From Catalinimonas alkaloidigena (lineage in GTDB: Bacteria; Bacteroidota; Bacteroidia; Cytophagales; Flexibacteraceae): 64,000 nucleotides of DNA. The notes under the pieces are model-generated. The model saw only the letters and a program-made list of their open reading frames with translations. It searched no databases and was not told the origin of the DNA. The stretch spans positions 620,001-684,000 of the forward strand of contig NZ_FNFO01000004.1 in assembly GCF_900100765.1 (NCBI RefSeq), given 5' to 3'. This document shows positions 55,108 through 62,963 of this stretch, piece after piece; position 1 is the stretch's first letter; every line of letters starts with the position of its first letter. The position numbers and the translations under genes were made by a program.

Positions 55108-57411
55108 ATGAGCTACACTGACTTCTTCCGACTTCTGTTGCTGATTGCCCTCCTGCCCCTGACCACCCTGGCGCAGTCGCGGGTGGGGGTCAACACTCTC
55201 ACGCCTCAGCATACCCTCGACGTGAACGGCAGCGTCAACATTGCGCCCGACAGCGCCTACCGCATCGAAGGGATTCCGGTCGTGCGCCTTAAGAAGGTAG
55301 AAGGTCTCCAGAACCTATTGCTGGGCCCAGCGACGGGCGTAAGTCTTACCACCGGCAGGTTTAATTTATTTATTGGAGACCATACCGGCTTGCATACCAC
55401 CGAAGGGCACACCAATCTCTTTGTAGGGTTTAATGCCGGATACAGCAACACCAGCGGAAAGCGGAATCAGTTTACAGGCATGGAGTCAGGCTTCCAAACC
55501 ACAACGGGCCAGGAGAACCTGTTTGTAGGATATAAAGCAGGAGCCGGCAACCAGACCGGTAATGCGAATCACGCGGTGGGCTACCTGGCGGGCTATCACA
55601 ACACGGCCGATTCCAACTACTTTTCGGGCTATCAGGCGGGTTATGCCAATACCACCGGCGTACGCAATCATTTCAGTGGTTTTCAAGCCGGCTTTCAGAA
55701 TACCACGGGGTACCTGAACTACTTTTCCGGCTACAGGGCAGGAGCCCGTAATACGTCAGGGAGTTACAACTTCTTTACCGGATTTGCGGCAGGAGCTGGC
55801 AATATAAGCGGTAGTCAGAATCACTTTTCCGGCTACCAGGCCGGAGTCAGCAACACCCAAGGACACCGAAATCTGTTTATCGGGATGGAGGCCGGGAGAG
55901 CCAATAAAGAAGGCGCTCAAAACGTGTTTATCGGGTTTCTGGCTGGCGCCCTAAACCAAGCCGATGACAATCACTTTGTGGGCTACCGGGCAGGGTACAG
56001 CAACCGTACCGGCGAAAAAAATTATTTTTCGGGGCATGAGGCAGGCAGCTACAACACGGAGGGCGACTGGAACCACTTCTCTGGGTATCAGGCTGGGTAC
56101 CTGAACACCTCCGGAGAGGTCAATTTCTTTGTCGGCTACCAGGCCGGCTTCGCCAACACGACCGGTAGTTACAATCAATTTATAGGCTCTTCAGCCGGGT
56201 ACAGCAATACCACCGGTGAGCAGAACTTCTTTGCAGGGGTAGGTGCCGGGTATGCCAACAGCTCCGGCTCTCGAAACTACTTTTCCGGGATGAGGGCAGG
56301 CATCAGAAATGTGAAGGGCGTAGCGAATCTATTTATAGGGTACGAAGCGGGGCACGACAATACTGACGGGAACGAAAACCTGTTTCTGGGCTATGAGACG
56401 GGACACGAGAACCAGGCCACTGCCAATCACTTCGTAGGAAACAGGGCCGGTAAGCTGAACACCTCCGGCGAAAAAAACCATTTCTCAGGGTATGAAGCGG
56501 GGATTAATAATACCACCGGCTCCCGCAACTTTGTGGCAGGGCATCAGGCGGGATACAACACCCGGGGCGACAACAATTTCTTTACGGGTTATCAGGCTGG
56601 TTATGCGGCCACCGGCAATTACAATCATTTCGCCGGCTATATGGCAGGCTATAATACTACTTCGGGAGAGGGCAACCATTTCGACGGTTACCGGGCCGGC
56701 TCTGCCAACACCACCGGCTCGCTCAACACCAGCATCGGCTACCAATCGGGAGCGACGAATAGCACCGGTCGGCGCAATACGTTCGTCGGTACGTACGCGG
56801 ATGCTTCCCCGGGCGCTTCCAACCTGGAGAACGCCATCGCCATTGGCTACCAGGCCCGTGTGGCGGTCAGCAACCGCGCTGTGATCGGCAACACCAGCAT
56901 CACCTCCATCGGGGGCTATGCGCCCTGGAGCAACTTCTCGGATGCCCGCTTCAAGCAACAGGTCGAGGCCGACGTGCCGGGGCTGGACTTCATCCGCCGC
57001 CTGCGTCCTGTCAGCTACCGGATCGACCGGGCCGCCCTGGCGCGCTTCACCCACACGGACCTCGCCCCGGAGACCACCGGCCCGGCCCGGCGCGAGACGG
57101 GGTTCATCGCCCAGGAGGTAGAAGCCGCCGCGCAGGCCATCGGCTACGACTTCAGCGGGGTGCTCCCGCCCGAAAACGACGCCGACCACTACCGCCTCAG
57201 CTACGCCTCGTTCGTGGTGCCGCTCGTGCGGGCCGTGCAGGAGCAACAGACGCAACTGACGCAGCTCCAGACCGAGCTGGCCCAACTCCGCCGGGAGAAC
57301 GCCGCCCTCCGCCAGGAGGCACGCGCTGCGCAAGCCGACCCCGCCCACCTGCAGCAACTGGAAGCCCGCCTGCAAGCCCTCGAAACCCGGTTGTCTACCG
57401 CCACCCGCTAA
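55108..57411 (+). CDS. Surface protein with 29 tandem 17-residue repeats and a peptidase S74 chaperone domain
   Basis: 767 residues. A signal peptide (to about AQS at 24) precedes a short TMF-like head (VGVNTLTPQHTLDVNGSVNI). From about residue 87 to 575 there are about 29 repeats of 16-17 residues with consensus xFxGYxAGxxNTTGxxN, expected to form a beta-helix. The C-terminal peptidase S74/endosialidase chaperone (from about 605) keeps the self-cleavage motif SDARFK, then LRPVSYRID and GFIAQEVEAA. It ends in a coiled coil (LTQLQTELAQLRRENAALRQE). S74 domains trimerise and fold such fibres. Probably a trimeric surface adhesin or fibre. It pairs with the next gene, 12 bases downstream. Confidence 0.85.
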   Translation: MSYTDFFRLLLLIALLPLTTLAQSRVGVNTLTPQHTLDVNGSVNIAPDSAYRIEGIPVVRLKKVEGLQNLLLGPATGVSLTTGRFNLFIGDHTGLHTTEGHTNLFVGFNAGYSNTSGKRNQFTGMESGFQTTTGQENLFVGYKAGAGNQTGNANHAVGYLAGYHNTADSNYFSGYQAGYANTTGVRNHFSGFQAGFQNTTGYLNYFSGYRAGARNTSGSYNFFTGFAAGAGNISGSQNHFSGYQAGVSNTQGHRNLFIGMEAGRANKEGAQNVFIGFLAGALNQADDNHFVGYRAGYSNRTGEKNYFSGHEAGSYNTEGDWNHFSGYQAGYLNTSGEVNFFVGYQAGFANTTGSYNQFIGSSAGYSNTTGEQNFFAGVGAGYANSSGSRNYFSGMRAGIRNVKGVANLFIGYEAGHDNTDGNENLFLGYETGHENQATANHFVGNRAGKLNTSGEKNHFSGYEAGINNTTGSRNFVAGHQAGYNTRGDNNFFTGYQAGYAATGNYNHFAGYMAGYNTTSGEGNHFDGYRAGSANTTGSLNTSIGYQSGATNSTGRRNTFVGTYADASPGASNLENAIAIGYQARVAVSNRAVIGNTSITSIGGYAPWSNFSDARFKQQVEADVPGLDFIRRLRPVSYRIDRAALARFTHTDLAPETTGPARRETGFIAQEVEAAAQAIGYDFSGVLPPENDADHYRLSYASFVVPLVRAVQEQQTQLTQLQTELAQLRRENAALRQEARAAQADPAHLQQLEARLQALETRLSTATR

Positions 57412-57422
57412 CCTTCCCACGC

Positions 57423-58841
57423 ATGCGTTTCGTTTGTATCCCCTTGCTGTTGGTTACGCTGCCGGCCCTGGCACAACCTGCCTCCCCTGCCCTGACACTC
57501 ACGGGACCACTCTCCGTCACCGACGGGGCGCACCTCTACGTTGACGGAGACTTCCTCCATGCCGAGGGGGGGGAACTGCATCACGCAGGGACCCTCTCCC
57601 TGACCGGTGATCTGCTCCAGGAAAGCGCCACGCCCCTGGTGGTAATCCCCGGACAGGTTCAGCTGGTCGGTGCAGAACGGCAGCGGATTGGCGGCACCGG
57701 CACCGGGGCGGTCACCTTTCATACGTTGGCTCTCCACAAGGCCGATACCCTCGTCTTGGACCGCGACGGCGTATCGGTGGCAGGAACCCTACGCTTTCAG
57801 CAAGGACACCTGCTGCTGGCCGAAGGGCGCGAACTTCAGTTAGGAAGGACCGGGCAGCTGGCAAATGAACAGGAAACCAGCCGGGCCCTGGGCCCCGGCA
57901 CCCTGGTGGCTGTGGCGACCCTGAATGCGCCTGCAGGGGTTAATCCGGGTCATCTGGGCCTGGAATTGACCTCTACACAAGCCTTGGGGCAGACGGTGGT
58001 GCTGCGCAGCCATACCCCACAAGGCCCCGGTCAGACCGGGCTCCGACGGTATTTTCAAGTGCAGCCCACGCAGGCGTCAGACATGCAGATGGCGGTGCGT
58101 TTCTATTATCTGGAGGCCGAACTCAACCACCTCGACGAAGACCTGCTGACCGCTTATACCTCGGCCGACGGCACGGAATGGACCGCCCAGGCGGTTGCCG
58201 GACGTAGCAAGGCCGACAATTTTGTGGACGTCGAGGGACTCCAGACCCTCCAGCGGATCACACTCAGCGACGGGGCGACGCCGCTGCCGGTGGCCCTACT
58301 TTTCTTCCGAGCTACCCCCACCCCCGAGCGCCGTGTGGACCTCACCTGGGCCACGTCCAGCGAACAGCATAACGCTTACTTCACCGTAGAACGAAGCCGG
58401 TCCGGGACCTGGTTTGAGGGAGTGGCTTCGGTCGACGGTGCCGGTACCTCACACCAACGCCAGGCGTATGCTATCCAGGACCGGCACCCGTATGTGGGTA
58501 CCTCCTATTATCGCCTTCGGCAAACCGATCACGATGGCACTGACCATTTCTCCCCGATCGCAGTGGTCGAGATTCCTTCGGAGGGCCCGTATGCTTACCT
58601 GTACCCGACCTTCCTGCGCACGCCAGGCCCCGTATATATCCGTGGACTCGATCCGGGTCACTACCGGTTGGTCTTGTACGATGTACGCGGGGTGGCCGTC
58701 ACCACGGTAGACCACACCATGCCCGAACAGGGGGCAGCCCCCTGGGAAGTTCAGCTGCCCGCCTTGGTAGCAGGTACGTATACGTATCGCCTCCACAGAC
58801 AAGACCAAGCCGTTTTGACCGGCAAGCTGGTCGTGCACTAA
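57423..58841 (+). CDS. Secreted protein with T9SS-like C-terminal region
   Basis: 472 residues with a signal peptide (about 1-18). The N-terminal part is beta-rich (LTLTGPLSVTDGAHLYVDGD ... GTLSLTGDLLQES), like repeat-poor beta-helix modules. The middle PVALLFFRATPTPERRVDLTWATSSEQHNAYFTVERS is the linker seen before T9SS sorting domains. The last 80 residues (LYPTFLRTPGPVYIRGL ... LVAGTYTYRLHRQDQAVLTGKLVV) fit a type-A sorting domain. It starts 12 bases after the repeat protein, so they form a two-gene surface operon closed by a hairpin. Confidence 0.8.
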   Translation: MRFVCIPLLLVTLPALAQPASPALTLTGPLSVTDGAHLYVDGDFLHAEGGELHHAGTLSLTGDLLQESATPLVVIPGQVQLVGAERQRIGGTGTGAVTFHTLALHKADTLVLDRDGVSVAGTLRFQQGHLLLAEGRELQLGRTGQLANEQETSRALGPGTLVAVATLNAPAGVNPGHLGLELTSTQALGQTVVLRSHTPQGPGQTGLRRYFQVQPTQASDMQMAVRFYYLEAELNHLDEDLLTAYTSADGTEWTAQAVAGRSKADNFVDVEGLQTLQRITLSDGATPLPVALLFFRATPTPERRVDLTWATSSEQHNAYFTVERSRSGTWFEGVASVDGAGTSHQRQAYAIQDRHPYVGTSYYRLRQTDHDGTDHFSPIAVVEIPSEGPYAYLYPTFLRTPGPVYIRGLDPGHYRLVLYDVRGVAVTTVDHTMPEQGAAPWEVQLPALVAGTYTYRLHRQDQAVLTGKLVVH

Positions 58842-58842
58842 T

Positions 58843-58873
58843 CCCCAAGCGGCACCGCCTTGGGTTTTAGCAT
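58843..58873 (+). terminator. Terminator of the surface-protein operon
   Basis: Stem CCCAAG-CGG / CCG-(C)-CTTGGG with a one-base bulge and TTTT after it, two bases beyond the stop of 57423-58841. Confidence 0.75.
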
Positions 58874-59961
58874 ACATAACGCACAACTGGACTTACTACC
58901 GTTCAGGGGAGCGGGGTTTCAGGCACCCGTGGGACAAGCCTGAAGCTAATCAGGAAAACGGACGTGTGCTGGACGACACTGCCAACGCATGGCCCCGCAC
59001 CGACGTGGGGCGGCCCATGCTGACCTTTCGAATTGTCCTACGTAAAAGGTGCCGTGCAGGAAGCCCCGCGTGAACCTAACCTCCATGCGGGCCGGCGTAC
59101 TAAATGGCAGCGGTCGGCCGCTATACCTAACCACATGGCTGGGTTGAGCGAACCGAAACGTAATCGGATAGGCTTTGATGGACAGCCTCGAAGCGGCTGA
59201 TGGCTGATACGAGCGTGTCAGCCTAGCATGTCTTTAAGAGCCATCTGTCCAGCTTCTAGTAGAATAGTAAGACCGTCTTTTGGAAACGTTTATACTTTAA
59301 AGGCCCTTATACAACAGCATGACTTTTTCGACTACCCTCACGCCCATATTAGAAGTGTGAACCTCATGCGAATCTGAAGTTTCAATCGGTCAAAATCGGA
59401 AATGTCATCGCATAGAAGTGCAGTGCCCTTCCTGGCTGGCCGAATAAACACGCATACCAGGTTAGGTCAAGGAGGTGATTGAATCTAGACTTGCGTATTG
59501 CCTATTTTAAGACAACATGTAAAAGAAATGACAGCCAAACGCTTCAAAAGCACTTGCCAAGGACTTCTAAAGTGCTGGCCCAGCTGTTCGCAAGGCCTTT
59601 GAAGCTTGTAAAACCATATTAGTAATACAGGGATGGTTCTCCTGAAACTTTTTTATGTTGCGCACGCTGAGCCCGCCATAGAGGTCTGTATCGCCAAACG
59701 GCCCGCCTGGTACACCCCCATGTCCAAAGTTTCAGGAGCTCATGGTAAGGCTTCTTGCCCCTTCTGTTCCGGTTCGGTCCACCAATCCCCTTAACAGCGG
59801 GGCGGTGCTAAAGCCCAGTGATCATGGTCAAGCTAGACGCTCGGCGGCAGGTTACCCCGCCATGATTATCATGGACAAAATAGTAAGCTAAATTTACGAT
59901 CTACCGAATGCCTTGTCTATGGATAGAACCCCTATGCAGATCATCTGACCAATGAGGCAGA
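58874..59961. other. Non-coding 1.1 kb, probably decayed DNA
   Basis: No frame here shows family-like content on either strand. It contains the small inverted-repeat unit at 59639-59738; the rest is featureless to me. Confidence 0.5.
59639..59738. repeat. 100-bp unit with 13-bp terminal inverted repeats
   Basis: CTCCTGAAACTTT at 59639-59651 and its exact complement AAAGTTTCAGGAG at 59726-59738 enclose 74 bp with no coding capacity. This looks like a MITE or solo IS remnant. Confidence 0.55.
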
Positions 59962-61065
59962 ATGCTTTCGACATACAACGCCTCTGCCACCCGAACGCGA
60001 TCGCTTCTCCTGATACTAGGAGGTGGCATCCTCTACCTGCTGGGGTTTATCAAGCTGGTGGCGTTCTTTGTCCCTCCGGTTGGGCTGGGGTTTCTCCTCT
60101 TACTGCTCATTTTTCCCTGGGCCCGTTTTCTTCATACCAGCCTGCATGAGCTGGGGCATCTACTGGTCGGAAAGGCCGTCGGCTTTCGTTTCATTGACCT
60201 CATGGTCGGCCCTATTATGTGGAGGCGCACTACGAAGGGGCTACGCGTGCAGTGCTACTACAATCCTCTGGGTGACCAGGCGGGCTTCGTCTCCAAGCTG
60301 CCCGGTCGCGCACCCGCTAGCCGAAAGAGCATGATTCTCTACATCCTAGGCGGTCCCTTAGGGGTTTTCTAACGGCCCTCGGGCTCTGGGGGCACTCCGA
60401 ACTCAGGCAGGCGCATCAACTCCTCCTCGCCTTACTTCTGGGCCTGAGCGCGCTCACCCGCGTCCTCCTTGAGCTACTCAATGGTGTCCTATCGGAACGC
60501 CGGAATCTTTGCTACTGATAGTGCCCTGCTTCATCAGTTGATCCGCCATCACCCGATGACCGAGTACCTACTCCTGCACATGAACTTCGTGGGCCGTTAT
60601 TACCAAGGGCTACGTCCTGCCCAATGGGATGCCGTTACCCTCGCCCGTCTTTGCCAGCCACAGGATCCTCCCTCGCCTTTCTTTGCGGTGAGTGAAGCGG
60701 CCTTGCGTTACGCACATCTACTTGACCAAGGAACTATATCCCAGGCCGATGTGTATCGACAAAAATTTTTAGTCCAACTCGAGTCCATACCCTTTTTCTA
60801 CCAGCATGGTTTGTGGATAGAAGCCGCCTATTTTGAAGCCCGCTATGTCCGCAACCCGCGCCAAGCACGGGTCTACCTGCAAAAAGCACGATTCCGCCTG
60901 ATGGATCAGCAAGACACGTTTGCGCCCGAAGCGGCCATCGCGTGGGCAGAAGGGAATTATGAGCAAGCCGCCGCGAAAGCTCGACAAGCGATCGCCGCCA
61001 CTTACCAGCATCTTTGCCTAGGTGAGGAGATAGCGGCCCAGCAAGCATTAAAGTTCCTTTTATAG
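59962..61065 (+). pseudogene. M50-type membrane metalloprotease, frameshifted
   Basis: Frame 59962-60372 gives two N-terminal membrane helices, the zinc-binding HELGH in SLHELGHLLVGKAVGF, and ends LYILGGPLGVF* at 60372. One base later the next frame continues TALGLWGHSELRQAHQLLL and LLGLSALTRVLLELL; a second shift near 60475 leads into 60469-61065 (MVSYRNAGIFATDSALLHQLI ... FLVQLESIPFFYQHGLWIEAAYFEARY), a helical repeat-like C-terminal domain. Two single-base lesions explain the split. The intact protein would be about 365 residues. It is the last gene inside the right island end. Confidence 0.75.
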
Positions 61066-61270
61066 GAATGCGAGCAAAGGCTAGCGGAGAGCCACGCTCT
61101 TCAGCGGTAAGTATACTTCTTAAAGAACTCAAGGGCAGGCAAAATTTATGTTGCCGAGGGGAAGGCAGCTAATTCGCTCTCCGAGAGGAATGATCCATTG
61201 GTCGAAAAGCCAGAAAAAAAGCGCAGCAAGTTGAGCGCACATCCATTAGATCTACCAATGCTCTTGGAAA
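61066..61270. other. Intergenic, right end of the island
   Basis: About 200 bp between the M50 relic and the arm-type boxes; no gene seen. Frames crossing the tRNA gene (for example 61146-61502, minus) are artefacts. Confidence 0.5.
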
Positions 61271-61293
61271 CTGTCCCGAACTTTGTCCCGAAC
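61271..61293 (+). other. Tandem integrase arm-type boxes, right end
   Basis: CTGTCCCGAAC at 61271-61281 and TTGTCCCGAAC at 61283-61293, matching and co-oriented with the boxes at 21636-21657. They end 4 bases before the 52-bp att repeat. Confidence 0.7.
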
Positions 61294-61297
61294 CAAG

Positions 61298-61333
61298 AAA
61301 AAACCCGCCTCATTTGCATGAAAGCGGGTTTTT
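61298..61333 (-). terminator. Terminator of tRNA-Arg
   Basis: Stem CCCGC/GCGGG extended by A5/T5, loop of about 15, directly after the CCA end on the minus strand and followed by a T-run. Confidence 0.8.
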
Positions 61334-61349
61334 GGTGATCCCGGGAGGA
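61298..61349. repeat. attR: 52-bp direct repeat overlapping tRNA-Arg 3' end
   Basis: Identical to 21457-21508. It covers the last 17 bases of the intact tRNA gene plus its terminator. The tRNA remains complete on this side, as expected when the element restores the target. Confidence 0.93.
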
Positions 61350-61409
61350 CTCGAACCTCCAACCTTCAGAACCGGAATCTGACATTCTATCCAATTGAAC
61401 TACGGGACC
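61333..61409 (-). tRNA. tRNA-Arg(CCG), island attachment site
   Basis: Cloverleaf of 74 bases plus an encoded CCA. Acceptor stem GGTCCCG/CGGGATC (one G.T pair), discriminator A. The anticodon stem TCAGA/TCTGA holds the loop TTCCGGT with anticodon CCG, reading CGG. The T-arm contains GGTTCGAGTCC. The 3' end is the integration target. Confidence 0.95.
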
Positions 61410-61614
61410 GTTTCGAATTGGGAGTGCAAATATAGGTGGCGGGCTGACGCATTTGCAAACGGCGGCTCCTTTTTTTACAAGGAAGGGCAGGCATTGGTAC
61501 AAAGGGCGCAGTGGTAGGCCAAAGAATATTCTGTAAAATCGGAGGGATGATTTCGTTGTTGGTTGTTGAAGAAAGGTTTACTTTTGCGCCCGTTTGCTTA
61601 CGCACCAATCTGCA

Positions 61615-62823
61615 ATGAACGAGACTAAAACCTTTCCCCTCGCCGACCGGATTGCTAATCTGGAAGAGTCACAGACCATCGGCATGGCCCAGAAAGCCCG
61701 CGAATTGGCTTCTCAGGGTATCCACGTCATCAGCCTTAGCCTGGGCGAACCTGATTTTCAGACCCCAGACCACATTAAGGAAGCCGCCAAAAAGGCGCTT
61801 GACGACGGTTATACACGCTATTCGCCGGTTCCGGGGTATCCCGAGCTGCGCAAAGCGATTGTCAACAAGCTGAAACGGGATAATGGCCTCGACTATAAAC
61901 CGGAAAATATCGTGGTGTCGACTGGTGCGAAGCAGTCGCTCTTCAACGTTGTTATGTCGCTGGTGAATCCGGGCGATGAAGTGGTCATCTTTACGCCTTA
62001 CTGGGTGAGCTACCTGGCCATGGTGCAACTGGCCGAAGGAAAAGCCGTGGAAGTGAGCGGTTCGCTGGAAAATCAGTTTAAGGTGACGCCGGAGCAACTG
62101 GAAGAGGCCATTACGTCCAAAACCCGCCTGATCATGTTCTCGTCGCCCTGCAACCCGACAGGATCGGTGTTTACGCGCGACGAACTGAAGGCGCTGGCCG
62201 ACGTTGTGGCCCGTCATGAAGATGTGTTTGTGATCTCCGACGAGATTTACGAGTACATCAACTTCTCGGGGAACCACGCCAGCATTGCCGAATTCGAAGA
62301 AATTAAAGACCGCGTGATCGTGGTGAACGGCTTTGCCAAAGGGTTTGCCATGACCGGCTGGCGCCTGGGCTACATCGCGGCCCCCACGTGGTTGGCCAAA
62401 GCCTGCGACAAATACCAGGGTCAGGTGACTTCGGGTGCAAACTCGATGGCACAGCGGGCGGGTATCGTGGCGCTGGAAGGCGACATGCAAGCCACCAAAC
62501 AGATGGCCGAAGCCTACAAACGGCGGCGTGATCTGGTGCTGGAACTGTTGAAAGACGTGCCGGGCGTGAAGACCTACCTGCCGGAAGGTGCCTTCTACCT
62601 GTTCCCCGACATCAGCGCATTTTTCGGGAAGCGCAACGGCGACCAGGTGATTCGGAATGCCGACGATATGTCGATGTACCTGCTGAACGAGGCGCACGTG
62701 TCGACCGTGCCAGGCGAAGCGTTCGGGAATCCGAACTGCATCCGGATGTCGTTTGCGGCTTCGGACGAAGATTTGCGGGAAGCCATGCGGCGGATTCGCG
62801 AAGCGCTCGGCAAACTGAGCTAG
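61615..62823 (+). CDS. Pyridoxal-phosphate-dependent aspartate-type aminotransferase
   Basis: 402 residues from the ATG at 61615 (MNETKTFPLADRI); the frame extends seven codons upstream but that start is atypical. Class I fold-type I features: SLGEPDFQTPDHI, TGAKQSLFNV, the Asn/Pro loop SSPCNPTGSVF, the Asp-Tyr pair ISDEIYEYINF, and the Schiff-base Lys region VNGFAKGFAMTGWRLGYIA. The C-terminal Arg region GNPNCIRMSFA binds the substrate carboxylate. It converts aspartate and 2-oxoglutarate to oxaloacetate and glutamate, or a related pair. Core metabolic gene just outside the island. A terminator follows. Confidence 0.93.
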   Translation: MNETKTFPLADRIANLEESQTIGMAQKARELASQGIHVISLSLGEPDFQTPDHIKEAAKKALDDGYTRYSPVPGYPELRKAIVNKLKRDNGLDYKPENIVVSTGAKQSLFNVVMSLVNPGDEVVIFTPYWVSYLAMVQLAEGKAVEVSGSLENQFKVTPEQLEEAITSKTRLIMFSSPCNPTGSVFTRDELKALADVVARHEDVFVISDEIYEYINFSGNHASIAEFEEIKDRVIVVNGFAKGFAMTGWRLGYIAAPTWLAKACDKYQGQVTSGANSMAQRAGIVALEGDMQATKQMAEAYKRRRDLVLELLKDVPGVKTYLPEGAFYLFPDISAFFGKRNGDQVIRNADDMSMYLLNEAHVSTVPGEAFGNPNCIRMSFAASDEDLREAMRRIREALGKLS

Positions 62824-62857
62824 TACGCGTCTCTCCTTTTCGGAAATAATTGTGTAG

Positions 62858-62892
62858 AATAGCGACGGACCCATCCGTCGCTATTATTTTTA
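62858..62892 (+). terminator. Terminator of the aminotransferase gene
   Basis: 12-bp perfect stem AATAGCGACGGA / TCCGTCGCTATT, loop CCCA, followed by ATTTTTA. Confidence 0.9.
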
Positions 62893-62963
62893 CAGCCCCT
62901 TCGTAATCAGCCTCCTCCGGGGTGACCTCGACCGGGATCTGCAACGCTAACTGTATCTTCTGT

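Noticed and set aside
55370-56840. Regular 51-bp repetition suggesting a CRISPR-like or satellite array
   Set aside because: The repetition is in frame with codon-level variation and encodes the 17-residue protein repeat; there are no unique spacers.
21457-61349. Island as a complete integrative conjugative element
   Set aside because: No relaxase, coupling protein or VirB/Tra genes were recognised; only an ArdC relic hints at conjugative ancestry.
61146-61502. 118-codon minus-strand frame
   Set aside because: It runs straight through the tRNA-Arg gene and the att repeat, so it is not a protein gene.
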